Positions 43,081 through 51,829 of a stretch of DNA of 64,000 bases are shown here, piece by piece. The notes beneath the pieces were generated by a model. It was not told the DNA's origin. It ran no database searches and saw nothing but the letters and a program-made list of their open reading frames with translations. The stretch lies in NCBI GenBank assembly GCA_947455465.1, contig CANGNS010000002.1, forward strand, positions 114,424-178,423. Direction: 5' to 3'. Position numbers and translations under genes: made by a program. Numbering within the stretch: position 1 is the stretch's first letter; each line of letters starts with the position of its first letter. The stretch comes from Comamonadaceae bacterium (lineage in GTDB: Bacteria; Pseudomonadota; Gammaproteobacteria; Burkholderiales; Burkholderiaceae_C).

Positions 43081-43391
43081 TCACAAGCGCATCTGCGGCG
43101 CTTTAACGTGGCGCGAGAACACCGGCTGCATGCGTACGCTTTGGCCTTCACGCACTGGTAGGTCCATCACTAAGCCGCTTGCGGCGCGCTGATGTTGAGG
43201 CTGCCCTGGCTAGGCACCACCACACCGCTCAGGCGTACTTTTCGGTTGACCTCGCCCCAAGTCGCAAAGGCGACCAGCATCAGGGCCAAGGCAAGGCTGG
43301 TCACCGCAGCGTAAGACCAAGGCCGCTGCAAGCGCACGCTGCCTAGGTACTGGCCCGCTTGAGCAGCGGCTGCTTCCTGCCGGAACAACAT
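43081..43391 (-). pseudogene. Remnant of an HlyD-family secretion adaptor
   Basis: From the ATG at 43391 the frame encodes MLFRQEAAAAQAGQYLGSVR, then a membrane segment (AAVTSLALALMLVAFATWG) and VRLSGVVVPSQGSLNISAPQ. That is the N-terminus of bacteriocin-type HlyD adaptors. A TAG follows at 43172-43170. The next frame continues the family sequence (LVMDLPVREGQSVR) for under 30 codons and stops at 43081. The remaining 300 or so residues are absent, and there is no ATPase or outer-membrane partner nearby. Confidence 0.7.
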
Positions 43392-43508
43392 AAAAATATC
43401 TATTTAGATAACAATTATTTTTAATGCAATCATTTTGCGCCAATGAGGAGCAACTTCTACAGGGTTTACCCTGGGTTGACGGATTTACTCGCGATTAAGC
43501 TACTGCCC

Positions 43509-44894
43509 ATGCCCCACCCCACCAACGGCCAAGTCTCCTTCTGGTACGCCGACATCGGCGGCCTGCCCGCGCCGCGTGCGCCCTTGCCCGGGGACCGCGA
43601 TGCCGATGTCTGCATCGTGGGCGGCGGCTATACCGGTTTGTGGACGGCGTATTACCTCAAGCGGGCGCAGCCGGATTTGCGCATTACCGTGGTGGAAAAG
43701 GAGTTTTGCGGCTTTGGCGCGTCGGGGCGCAACGGCGGCTGGCTGTCGGGCGGATTTAGCTGGTCGCGCGAGAAATACTTGGCGCACTCCAGCCGCGCGG
43801 CCGTGGTCGCGATGGAGACGGCGATGCACGGCACCGTGGACGAGGTGCTGGCCGTGGCCGCGCGCGAGGGCATCGAGGCCGACATGGTGCGCGCCGACAC
43901 CTTGCGGGTGGCCACCAGCGCGGCCCAAATGCAGCGGGTGCGCGCCAACTACCACGAGGCGCTGGGCTGGGACGTGCCGCCCGAGCGCATCAGCCTGCTA
44001 GACGCCGCCCAAACCCGCGCGCGTCTGCATATGGACCAAGCCCAAGGCGCACTGGTGCACCATGGCACAGCACGCGTGCAGCCCGCCAAACTGGTGCGCG
44101 GCCTGGCCCAGACGGTAGAGCGCATGGGCGTTAGGATTTACGAGCAAAGCGCGGTCATCGGCCTGGAGCCGGGGCGGGTGCAAACGCCGCACGGCACCGT
44201 GCGCGCACCGCTGATCGTGCGGGCCACCGAAGGCTTTACGGCCAGCCTACCCGGCCTCAAGCGCCAGTGGATTCCGATGAACAGCGCCCTGCTGATTACC
44301 GAGCCGCTACCGGATGCGCTGTGGGATTCGATTGGCTGGCGCGGCTGCGAACTGGTCAGCGACTCGGCCCACGCCTATGGCTACGCCCAGCGCACGCGCG
44401 AGGGGCGCATTGCTCTGGGCGGGCGCGGCGTGCCGTACCGCTTTGGCTCGGCCACCGATGTGCAGGGCGTCACGCAGCAAGCCACCATCGAGCGTCTGCA
44501 CGCCATGCTGCTGCGCTGGTTTCCGCAAGCGCAGGGGCTGCGCATAGACCATGCCTGGTGCGGCGTGCTGGGCGTGCCGCGCGACTGGTGCACCACCGTC
44601 GGCCTGGACCGCGCCAGTGGCATGGCCTGGGCGGGCGGCTATGTCGGCCTGGGCGTGTCCAGCTCCAACCTGGCCGGCCGCACTTTGACCGATTTGCTGC
44701 TGGGGCGCGACACCGATTTGACGCGCCTGCCCTGGGTAAACCGCCAAGTGCGCCCCTGGGAGCCCGAGCCTTTGCGCTGGCTGGGCATCCACGGCATGTA
44801 CAAGCTCTACCATTGGGCTGACAAGCGCGAGTTTGCCGGGCTGGATCGCACCTCGCACCTGGCCACTTTGGCCGACATGCTTACCAACCGTTAA
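43509..44894 (+). CDS. FAD-dependent oxidoreductase (DAO/PuuB-like)
   Basis: A 461-residue flavoenzyme of the D-amino-acid-oxidase-like family. The dinucleotide fold is DADVCIVGGGYTGLWTAYYL, followed by VVEKEFCGFGASGRNGGWLS, the pattern seen in gamma-glutamylputrescine and related amine oxidoreductases. GYVGLGVSSSNLAGRTLTDLL near the end closes the FAD site. The ATG at 43509 gives the family start; the frame opens earlier at 43443. The substrate is unknown. It is followed by an MFS transporter 41 bases later, possibly the uptake partner. Confidence 0.87.
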   Translation: MPHPTNGQVSFWYADIGGLPAPRAPLPGDRDADVCIVGGGYTGLWTAYYLKRAQPDLRITVVEKEFCGFGASGRNGGWLSGGFSWSREKYLAHSSRAAVVAMETAMHGTVDEVLAVAAREGIEADMVRADTLRVATSAAQMQRVRANYHEALGWDVPPERISLLDAAQTRARLHMDQAQGALVHHGTARVQPAKLVRGLAQTVERMGVRIYEQSAVIGLEPGRVQTPHGTVRAPLIVRATEGFTASLPGLKRQWIPMNSALLITEPLPDALWDSIGWRGCELVSDSAHAYGYAQRTREGRIALGGRGVPYRFGSATDVQGVTQQATIERLHAMLLRWFPQAQGLRIDHAWCGVLGVPRDWCTTVGLDRASGMAWAGGYVGLGVSSSNLAGRTLTDLLLGRDTDLTRLPWVNRQVRPWEPEPLRWLGIHGMYKLYHWADKREFAGLDRTSHLATLADMLTNR

Positions 44895-44935
44895 CCCCTG
44901 CGCCAGCCCATCTCTGGCGTGCACCAAAGTAGCCC

Positions 44936-46138
44936 ATGACCTCGCCCCATGACACCGCCGACCTGCCCGCTGACGCGCCCCTGCCCCGGGTGCTGTGGCC
45001 TTTGTTGTTTGGCAACTTTGTAATCGGCACCGGCGTCATGGTGGTGCCGGGCACGCTCAATGACATCAGCGCCGATTTGCAGGTTTCGGTGCCCGTGGCC
45101 GGGCAACTCATTACCGCCGCGGCGGTGGTGATGTGCTTGGGCGCACCCTTGTGCGCCACGCTGGTGGCCGGCTGGGACCGGCGGCGCTTGCTGGCGCTGT
45201 CATTGCTGTGGTACGGCGTTTTTCTGCTGGCCAGCGCCTGCATGCCGGACTTTGGCGCGCTCTTGGTAGCGCGCATGCTGGCCGCGCTGGCGCCTGCGAT
45301 TTTTACGCCGCAGGCGGCCTCGTGCATCAACTTGCTGGTCGTGCCGGCGCAGCGGGGCCGGGCGATCACCTTTGTGTTCATGGGCTGGTCGGTGGCCTCG
45401 GTGCTGGGTTCGCCGCTGGGCGCCTGGATTGGCGGCACGCTGGGCTGGCGCGCTGCTTTTGGCACCATCGCCGCACTCAGCTTGCTGAGCGCCTTGTGGG
45501 TATGGCGCGCCTTGCCCAACGGCGTGCGCCCGCCCGCGCTGTCGCGCGCCGCCTGGGGCCTGACGCTGCGCTCGCCTGCGCTGATGCTGTGCGTGGCGGT
45601 GACAGTCTTGTTGTCGGCGGGGCAGTTTGTGCTGTTCTCGTATTTCGCGCCCTACTTCAAGCAGGAGCTGCAGTTTGGCCCGGCGCAACTCAGCCTTTTG
45701 TTTGCCTGGTTTGGCGCATTTGGCTTTGTCGGCAATGTGCTGATGTCACGCAATATCGACCGCACCGGGGCGCCGCGCGCGGTGATGTGGAGCCTAGGCG
45801 CCATGGCGCTGAGCCTCTTGCTCTGGCCGCTGGGCAGCAACATCGTGTTGGCCGCGCTGATCGTCCTGCCCTGGGGCCTGGGTTGCTTTGCCTCCAACTC
45901 GGCGCAGCAGGCGCGCCTGGCAGGTATTGCGCCAGCGCTGGCCTCGGCCTCGATTGCCCTGAACAGCTCGGCCATGTATGCCGGCCAAGCCATGGGCGCA
46001 GCCAGCGGCGGTTGGCTGATTGCCCAAGGCCAGATGCGCGATTTGCATTGGTACGGCCTGGTGGGCCTGCTCGCCGCTATGGCCGTGAGCTGGTGGGCCA
46101 GCCGCCAGGCCGTGGACCACGCGCTGGCGCGCGGCTAG
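44936..46138 (+). CDS. MFS transporter (DHA1-like)
   Basis: A 400-residue major-facilitator protein with about twelve hydrophobic segments. LFGNFVIGTGVMVVPGTLND opens the first helix, AGWDRRRLLALSLL marks the loop between helices 2 and 3, and GSPLGAWIGGTLGWRAAFG marks motif C. The direction and substrate are not evident. It follows the FAD oxidoreductase gene on the same strand and converges with the DedA gene. Confidence 0.88.
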   Translation: MTSPHDTADLPADAPLPRVLWPLLFGNFVIGTGVMVVPGTLNDISADLQVSVPVAGQLITAAAVVMCLGAPLCATLVAGWDRRRLLALSLLWYGVFLLASACMPDFGALLVARMLAALAPAIFTPQAASCINLLVVPAQRGRAITFVFMGWSVASVLGSPLGAWIGGTLGWRAAFGTIAALSLLSALWVWRALPNGVRPPALSRAAWGLTLRSPALMLCVAVTVLLSAGQFVLFSYFAPYFKQELQFGPAQLSLLFAWFGAFGFVGNVLMSRNIDRTGAPRAVMWSLGAMALSLLLWPLGSNIVLAALIVLPWGLGCFASNSAQQARLAGIAPALASASIALNSSAMYAGQAMGAASGGWLIAQGQMRDLHWYGLVGLLAAMAVSWWASRQAVDHALARG

Positions 46139-46148
46139 CCCTTGGGGC

Positions 46149-46799
46149 TTAGGACACCGGGCGCGCCGCCCGCCGCGCCCGCCAACTGCCCCAAAGCACC
46201 AACAAGCCAGGCACAAATATCATGGCCCAAATGATTTTGTCGAGGTGCAATTTGACCCAGGGAATATTGCCAAAGAAATAGCCCACGGTCACGATGCCCA
46301 CCACCCACAGCGTGCCGCCCAGGACGTCATAAAGCGTGAACTTGGCCCGCGTCATGTGCGCCACGCCGCCCACAAAAGGCGCAAAAGTGCGCACAAAAGG
46401 CATAAAGCGCGCCGCCACCAAGGTAATGCCGCCGTAGCGCTCGTAAAAAGCATGCGCTTGGTCAAACGCAGCTTTGTTGAAAAAGCGCGAGTCTTGCCAC
46501 TGAAACACGCGTGCGCCAAAGTAGCGGCCCAGGGTGTAGTTGGTCTGGTTGCCCAGCACGGCAGCGGCCAGCAAAAGTGGCACCACGAGCGCATAGTCCA
46601 TCAACCCGACGCCGCACATGGCGCCCACCACAAAGAGCAGCGAGTCGCCCGGCAAAAAAGGCATGACGACCAAGCCGGTCTCCACAAAGATGATCAAAAA
46701 CAGCAGCGCATAGACGCCCATACCGTACTGGCTGACAAAAATTTCGAGGTACCGCTCGACGTGCAATACGAAGTCGAGCAGTTGTGCAGCTATTTCCAT
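46149..46799 (-). CDS. DedA/SNARE-associated family membrane protein
   Basis: A 216-residue inner-membrane protein of the DedA family. Landmarks are FVETGLVVMPFLPGDSLLFV, GNQTNYTLGRYFGARVF and the conserved acidic/basic segment ERYGGITLVAARFMPFVRTF followed by APFVGGVAHM. DedA proteins act as flippases for lipid carriers and affect membrane potential. The start at 46799 (MEIAAQLLDFV) is preferred to 46826. It diverges from mutL across 30 bases. Confidence 0.92.
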   Translation of the reverse strand: MEIAAQLLDFVLHVERYLEIFVSQYGMGVYALLFLIIFVETGLVVMPFLPGDSLLFVVGAMCGVGLMDYALVVPLLLAAAVLGNQTNYTLGRYFGARVFQWQDSRFFNKAAFDQAHAFYERYGGITLVAARFMPFVRTFAPFVGGVAHMTRAKFTLYDVLGGTLWVVGIVTVGYFFGNIPWVKLHLDKIIWAMIFVPGLLVLWGSWRARRAARPVS

Positions 46800-46831
46800 G
46801 CACCCATTATCGCCCCCACCCCCCACCTACA

Positions 46832-48754
46832 ATGCCCGGCGTGACCCTGCCCAGCCCCCGCCCACGCCGCCCGATACGGCCCCTGCCCGACACCTTGATC
46901 AGCCAGATTGCCGCTGGCGAGGTGGTCGAACGTCCAGCCTCGGTGGTGCGCGAATTGGTGGACAACGCGCTCGATGCCGGCGCGCATACCATCCAAGTGC
47001 GCCTGCTGGCCGGCGGTGTGCGCCTGATCGCGGTGGAAGACGATGGCATCGGCATTGAACGCGCCGAGTTGCCCCTGGCCTTTGAGCGCCACGCCACCAG
47101 CAAAATCGGCAGCTTGCAGGACCTCGAATCGGTGGCCACCATGGGCTTTCGGGGCGAGGCGCTGGCCGCCATCAACGCCATTGCCGATTGCGCCATCCAC
47201 TCGCGCGCCACCGGGCAGTCGCAGGCATTTGCCCTGGACGGGCGCACCGGTGAGCTGCGCCCTATTGCACGCGAGACCGGCACCACGGTGGAAGTCAAAG
47301 AGCTTTTTTACAGCACCCCAGCGCGGCGCAAATTTCTAAAAACCGATGCCACCGAGTTGGCCCATTGCATCGAATCGGTGCGCCGCCACGCGCTGGCCCG
47401 GCCCGATGTGGGTTTTGCGATTTGGCATGAAGGCAAGTTGGTTGCGCAGTGGCCGCAGTGCGGCCAGGGCAGCGACGCCTTGGAGCGGCGCCTGGCCGAC
47501 GTGCTGGGGCCGGAGTTTTTGGCCCAATCGATTGCGCTCGATTGGCACAGCCCGGCCAGCGCGCAAGACCCCAGCGGCCAAGGTGCGCGCCGCATCCGCG
47601 TCTGGGGGCGGGTGGGCATTCCGGACGCCGCCCGTGCCCGCGGCGACCAGCAGTTTTGCTATGTAAATGGCCGCTTTGTGCGCGACAAGGTGCTGACCCA
47701 CGCCGCCCGCAGCGCCTACGAGGACGTGCTGCACGGCCAGCGCCAGCCGGTTTACGCCCTGTACCTGGACATGGACCCGACGCGGGTGGACGTGAACGTG
47801 CACCCGACCAAGATCGAAGTGCGTTTTCGGGACAGCCGCGAGGTGCACCAGGCCGTGCGCCACGCCGCCGAAGAGGCATTGGCTGCGCCCCGCGCCGGAC
47901 GCGCCGACGCGGGCACCGCCTTGGCGCCAACCGCAGTCAGCGACGAAGCCAGCGCGCCTTGGCCGCCCAGCACCGCGGCCCCGGCGGCTGCGCCCTATAT
48001 GCGCCAGCAGGGCATCGCCTTTGCGCCTACCGCGCCCGCAGGCCAGCCGGTGCGCGATCTGGCCGCTTTGTGGAACCGCACGCCTGCCAAGCCGCCACTT
48101 GCTGAGGCACCAAGGCCCGCGCCCGAGGCGGACCAAGCGCCCCAAGACTGGCCTTTGGGCCGGGCGCTGGCGCAGCTGCAAGGCATTTACATCCTAGCCG
48201 AAAACGCGCAAGGCCTGATCGTGGTCGATATGCACGCCGCCCACGAGCGCATCGTGTACGAGCGGCTCAAGGCGCAGTGGCACAGCCGCCAAGAAGCTGG
48301 CGCGCAGGCCGCGCCGATGGCGAGCCAGCCCTTGCTCATCCCCGCCACTTTTGCCGCTACGCCCGAGGAAACGGCCACGGCCGAGGCCCACGCCGAGACG
48401 CTGCACGCGCTGGGCTTGGAAGTGAGCGCCTTCTCTGCGGTCACGCTGGCGGTGCGGGCCGTGCCCAGCACCCTGGCGCAAGGCGACGCGGTGGCGCTGG
48501 CGCGCAGTGTGTTGGCCGAGCTGGCCCAGCACGATGCCAGCACCGTGCTGGAGCGCGCACATGACGAGATTTTGTCCACCATGGCCTGCCACGGCGCTGT
48601 GCGGGCCAACCGGCGCCTGAATCTGGACGAGATGAACGCCTTGCTGCGCCAAATGGAAGTGACCGAGCGCAGCGACCAGTGCAACCACGGGCGCCCCACC
48701 TGGCGCCAGATCAGCGTGGCCGATCTGGACAAATGGTTTATGCGTGGGCGCTGA
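46832..48754 (+). CDS. mutL: DNA mismatch repair protein MutL
   Basis: A 640-residue mismatch-repair ATPase. The GHKL ATPase N-terminus has DTLISQIAAGEVVERPASVV, DNALDAGA, DDGIG and FRGEALAAI. The C-terminal domain has VDMHAAHERIVYERL, ACHGAVRAN and CNHGRPT. These match the metal-dependent endonuclease motifs DMHA(x2)E(x4)E, ACR and C(P/N)HGRP found in organisms without MutH-type strand discrimination. The ATG at 46832 fits the family. Its stop precedes a MATE transporter gene by four bases. Confidence 0.97.
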   Translation: MPGVTLPSPRPRRPIRPLPDTLISQIAAGEVVERPASVVRELVDNALDAGAHTIQVRLLAGGVRLIAVEDDGIGIERAELPLAFERHATSKIGSLQDLESVATMGFRGEALAAINAIADCAIHSRATGQSQAFALDGRTGELRPIARETGTTVEVKELFYSTPARRKFLKTDATELAHCIESVRRHALARPDVGFAIWHEGKLVAQWPQCGQGSDALERRLADVLGPEFLAQSIALDWHSPASAQDPSGQGARRIRVWGRVGIPDAARARGDQQFCYVNGRFVRDKVLTHAARSAYEDVLHGQRQPVYALYLDMDPTRVDVNVHPTKIEVRFRDSREVHQAVRHAAEEALAAPRAGRADAGTALAPTAVSDEASAPWPPSTAAPAAAPYMRQQGIAFAPTAPAGQPVRDLAALWNRTPAKPPLAEAPRPAPEADQAPQDWPLGRALAQLQGIYILAENAQGLIVVDMHAAHERIVYERLKAQWHSRQEAGAQAAPMASQPLLIPATFAATPEETATAEAHAETLHALGLEVSAFSAVTLAVRAVPSTLAQGDAVALARSVLAELAQHDASTVLERAHDEILSTMACHGAVRANRRLNLDEMNALLRQMEVTERSDQCNHGRPTWRQISVADLDKWFMRGR

Positions 48755-48758
48755 ACGC

Positions 48759-50192
48759 ATGTCAGCAGCCCCCCAGCGCGCGAAGTCAGCGCCCAGCACC
48801 CGATGGCAGGCCGCGCGCACCGAACTGCGCGCCTTGTGGCACCTGTCCTGGCCGATTTTGGTAGGGCAACTGGCCAATGTGGGCATGTCGGTGGTCGATG
48901 TGGCCATGGCCGGCCATGTATCGGCGCAAGATTTGGCCGGTATTTCGTTGGGCGTGTCGGTGTGGAATATTGTGATCATTACGCTGATGGGCGTGCTGAT
49001 GTCGGTCAACCCTACCGTGGCCCACCACGTGGGCGCCCAGGAGTTGCACGCCATCCCGCGCGTGGTGCGCCAGGCGCTGTGGAAAGGCCTGCTGCTGGGC
49101 GTTTTGGCCGGCGCTATTTTGCAAAGCAGTGCGCTGATTTTTGACGCCATGGACCTGGAGCCCTACACCCGCGAGGTGGCGCGCGGCTTTGTGCAGATTT
49201 GCAGCTTCGGGTTGCCGGCCTTTGCCTGCTACCGCGTGCTGTATGGCTACAGCGCCAGCATCAACCAAACCAAACCGATGATGGTGGTGGCGCTGGCCGC
49301 CTTGCTGCTCAATGTGTTGATTAACTGGTTACTGGTGTTTGGGCATGGTGGCTTTGCGCCGCAAGGCGGCTTGGGCTGCGCCTGGTCTACGCTGCTGTGC
49401 GTGTGGTTCAATCTGGGCGGCTTGCTGCTGTGGATCCGTCTGAGCCCGGCGCACCGGGCCACTTATCCGCTGGCCCACTTTGAGTGGCCGCACTGGGCGA
49501 CGGTGCGCACCCTGCTGTATTTAGGGCTGCCCATTGGCATGACGTATTTCGCCGAAACCAGCGCCTTTGCGCTGATTGCACTCTTGGTGGCGCGCTTTGG
49601 CAGCACACAGATTGCGGCGCACCAAATTGCGCTCAATTTTGCCTCGCTGGTGTTTATGGTGCCGCTGAGCCTGAGCGTGGGCGTGCTCACGCGCGTGGGC
49701 CAGTCGCTGGGCGCGGGCGACCCGATGGTGGCACGCTACCGCGCCTGGACCGGCCTGGGCGCGGGCCTGAGTTTTGCAGTGGTCTCGGCGCTGTGCATTG
49801 GGCTGTTTGACCGGCAGATTGCGCAGTTTTATACGCAAGATCCCCAAGTGATTGCAGCGGCCGTACCCTTGCTGTTTTTGGCGGCAGTGTTCCAGCTCTC
49901 GGATGCGGCGCAGGTGGTTTTGAGCGGCGCAATTCGGGGCTACAAGGTCACACGCCCGCCGATGGCGCTGCACCTGACGGCGTTTTGGGGCTTCTCGCTG
50001 CCACTGGGCTATGTGCTGGGGATCGCCCCGGACTGGGCGCCCTGGCGCCCCGAGCAGCCCATGCAGGCCACCGGCTTTTGGCTCGCCCTGGTGCTGGGCC
50101 TGACGATTGCCGGCATGGGCCTGACCTGGATGCTGCGGGTCATTGCGCAGCAGCATTGCGCGCAGGACCTGGCCCCGAGCGCGCCGCGCTGA
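48759..50192 (+). CDS. MATE-family efflux transporter
   Basis: A 477-residue protein with about twelve hydrophobic segments and the MATE layout. The start of domain 1 is [20 protein letters not shown], continuing [20 protein letters not shown]. Domain 2 starts [20 protein letters not shown]. It probably exports cationic compounds or drugs in exchange for sodium or protons. It lies directly between mutL and miaA with very short gaps, so the three may be co-transcribed although functionally unrelated. Confidence 0.93.
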   Translation: MSAAPQRAKSAPSTRWQAARTELRALWHLSWPILVGQLANVGMSVVDVAMAGHVSAQDLAGISLGVSVWNIVIITLMGVLMSVNPTVAHHVGAQELHAIPRVVRQALWKGLLLGVLAGAILQSSALIFDAMDLEPYTREVARGFVQICSFGLPAFACYRVLYGYSASINQTKPMMVVALAALLLNVLINWLLVFGHGGFAPQGGLGCAWSTLLCVWFNLGGLLLWIRLSPAHRATYPLAHFEWPHWATVRTLLYLGLPIGMTYFAETSAFALIALLVARFGSTQIAAHQIALNFASLVFMVPLSLSVGVLTRVGQSLGAGDPMVARYRAWTGLGAGLSFAVVSALCIGLFDRQIAQFYTQDPQVIAAAVPLLFLAAVFQLSDAAQVVLSGAIRGYKVTRPPMALHLTAFWGFSLPLGYVLGIAPDWAPWRPEQPMQATGFWLALVLGLTIAGMGLTWMLRVIAQQHCAQDLAPSAPR

Positions 50193-50200
50193 GCACTGCC

Positions 50201-51166
50201 ATGCCCGCCCGCGCAGCCCTGCCCTTTCACCTGTGCATTGCCGGCCCAACGGCGGCCGGAAAAACGGCTGCAGCCTTGGCCATTGCGCAAGCTTTTGACG
50301 GCGAAATCATCAGCGTGGACTCGGCCCTGGTGTATTGCGGCATGGACATCGGCACGGCCAAACCCAGCGCCCAAGAGCTGGCTGTGGTACCGCACCACCT
50401 GATCAATATCCGCGACCCGCTGCAGGCCTACAACGCAGCCGACTTTGCCCGCGATGCCGACGCACTGGTACGCGCCATCAGCGCGCGCGGCAAACTGCCG
50501 GTGCTGGTGGGCGGCACCATGCTGTATTTCAAAGCGCTGGCCCAGGGCATGGACGCCATGCCCAGCGCCGATCCGCAGATTCGCGCCGACATTGCCGCCC
50601 AGGCGCTGACCGAGGGCTGGCCGGCGCTGCACGCGCAACTGGCCCAGGTCGACCCCGTGACGGCTGCCCGCCTGGCGCCCGCAGACAGCCAGCGCATCGG
50701 ACGTGCGCTGGAAGTCTGGCGCAGCGCCGGCGTGCCTCTGTCGCAGCTGCAGCTCCGCCAACCAGCGACCGCCGACGACCCGGCCCTAGCGCCCTTGATT
50801 TCGCTAGAGCCCCAGGCGCGCAGCTGGCTGCACGAGCGGATTGCCCAGCGCTTTGACGCCATGCTCGATCGGGGTCTGGTCGAGGAAGTGCGGGCCCTGC
50901 GCGCGCGTGGCGATTTGCATCCGGACTTGCCCTCCATGCGCTGCGTGGGCTACCGCCAGGTCTGGGAAATGCTGGACGGGCACAGCAGCCCCGCGCTGAT
51001 GCGCGACAAAGGTATTTTTGCCACCCGCCAATTGGCCAAACGCCAACTCACCTGGCTGCGCTCCATGCCGCATAGACACATCATCGCCTGCGACCACCCG
51101 GATGCCCTGGCGCACACCATGGCCTGCGCCCGCACACTGATAGAGGCCCACCGAACATGCGCTTAG
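50201..51166 (+). CDS. miaA: tRNA dimethylallyltransferase MiaA
   Basis: A 321-residue enzyme that adds a dimethylallyl group to A37 of tRNAs reading UNN codons. The P-loop is [15 protein letters not shown], then [20 protein letters not shown], the catalytic Asp region, and [11 protein letters not shown] and [12 protein letters not shown] further on. The ATG at 50201 lies eight bases after the MATE stop. The usual hfq neighbour is not seen; instead an orphan ABC ATPase gene overlaps its 3' end. Confidence 0.97.
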   Translation: MPARAALPFHLCIAGPTAAGKTAAALAIAQAFDGEIISVDSALVYCGMDIGTAKPSAQELAVVPHHLINIRDPLQAYNAADFARDADALVRAISARGKLPVLVGGTMLYFKALAQGMDAMPSADPQIRADIAAQALTEGWPALHAQLAQVDPVTAARLAPADSQRIGRALEVWRSAGVPLSQLQLRQPATADDPALAPLISLEPQARSWLHERIAQRFDAMLDRGLVEEVRALRARGDLHPDLPSMRCVGYRQVWEMLDGHSSPALMRDKGIFATRQLAKRQLTWLRSMPHRHIIACDHPDALAHTMACARTLIEAHRTCA

Positions 51167-51807
51167 TGATTGACAACTTGTGCAAGCGCTACGGCGACAA
51201 ATCGGTGTTCAACCAGGTGTCATTGCAGGTGCAGGCGGGCGAGTTTGTGGCCATCCGGGGCGAATCGGGCGTAGGCAAATCCACCTTGCTCAACTGCATG
51301 GCGGGCCTGGACCGCTGGGACAGCGGCAGCGTCACGCTCAACGGGCAAGACCTGGGCGCTCTGGATGAAACGGCACTGGCCGGGCTGCGGCGCAAAGACA
51401 TTGGCTTTGTTTTTCAGGCATTTCATGTGTTGCCGCACTTAGATGTGGCCCAAAACGTGGGCCTGCCCCTGCTGCTTTTGGGCACGCCCGATGCGCAGCG
51501 CGTGCAGGCCATGCTGCAGGCCGTGGGTCTGGACGGTCTGGGCGCGCGCCTGCCGCAGACACTCAGCGGCGGGCAGCTGCAGCGCGTGGCCATCGCCCGG
51601 GCCTTGGTGCACCGGCCTGGCCTCTTGCTGGCCGACGAGCCCACCGGCAACCTGGACCCGAGCACCGCCGCCGTAGTCATGAACGCGCTGCGTACCCAAT
51701 GCCGCGCGCAAGGCGCCGCATTGGTGCTGGTAACCCACTCGGACGCGGCCGCCCGCGATGCGGACCGGGTGCTGCAGCTGAGGCAAAACGGCATCAGCAC
51801 CGTGTAA
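51157..51807 (+). CDS. LolD/MacB-type ABC ATP-binding protein without a permease neighbour
   Basis: A 216-residue ATPase with Walker [19 protein letters not shown], signature [19 protein letters not shown], Walker [14 protein letters not shown] and switch His in VTHSDAA. This is the pattern of LolD/MacB/FtsE-type exporters. It overlaps the miaA 3' end by ten bases, so it is read from the same transcript. No FtsX-like or LolC-like permease is adjacent: the next gene is on the opposite strand. The partner must be elsewhere. Confidence 0.9.
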   Translation: MRLVIDNLCKRYGDKSVFNQVSLQVQAGEFVAIRGESGVGKSTLLNCMAGLDRWDSGSVTLNGQDLGALDETALAGLRRKDIGFVFQAFHVLPHLDVAQNVGLPLLLLGTPDAQRVQAMLQAVGLDGLGARLPQTLSGGQLQRVAIARALVHRPGLLLADEPTGNLDPSTAAVVMNALRTQCRAQGAALVLVTHSDAAARDADRVLQLRQNGISTV

Positions 51808-51829
51808 GCGCTTGCAGTATTTCCAAAAT

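Noticed and set aside
44895..44935. Hairpin CGCCAG/CTGGCG between the FAD oxidoreductase and MFS genes
   Set aside because: No T-run follows; could be chance in GC-rich sequence.
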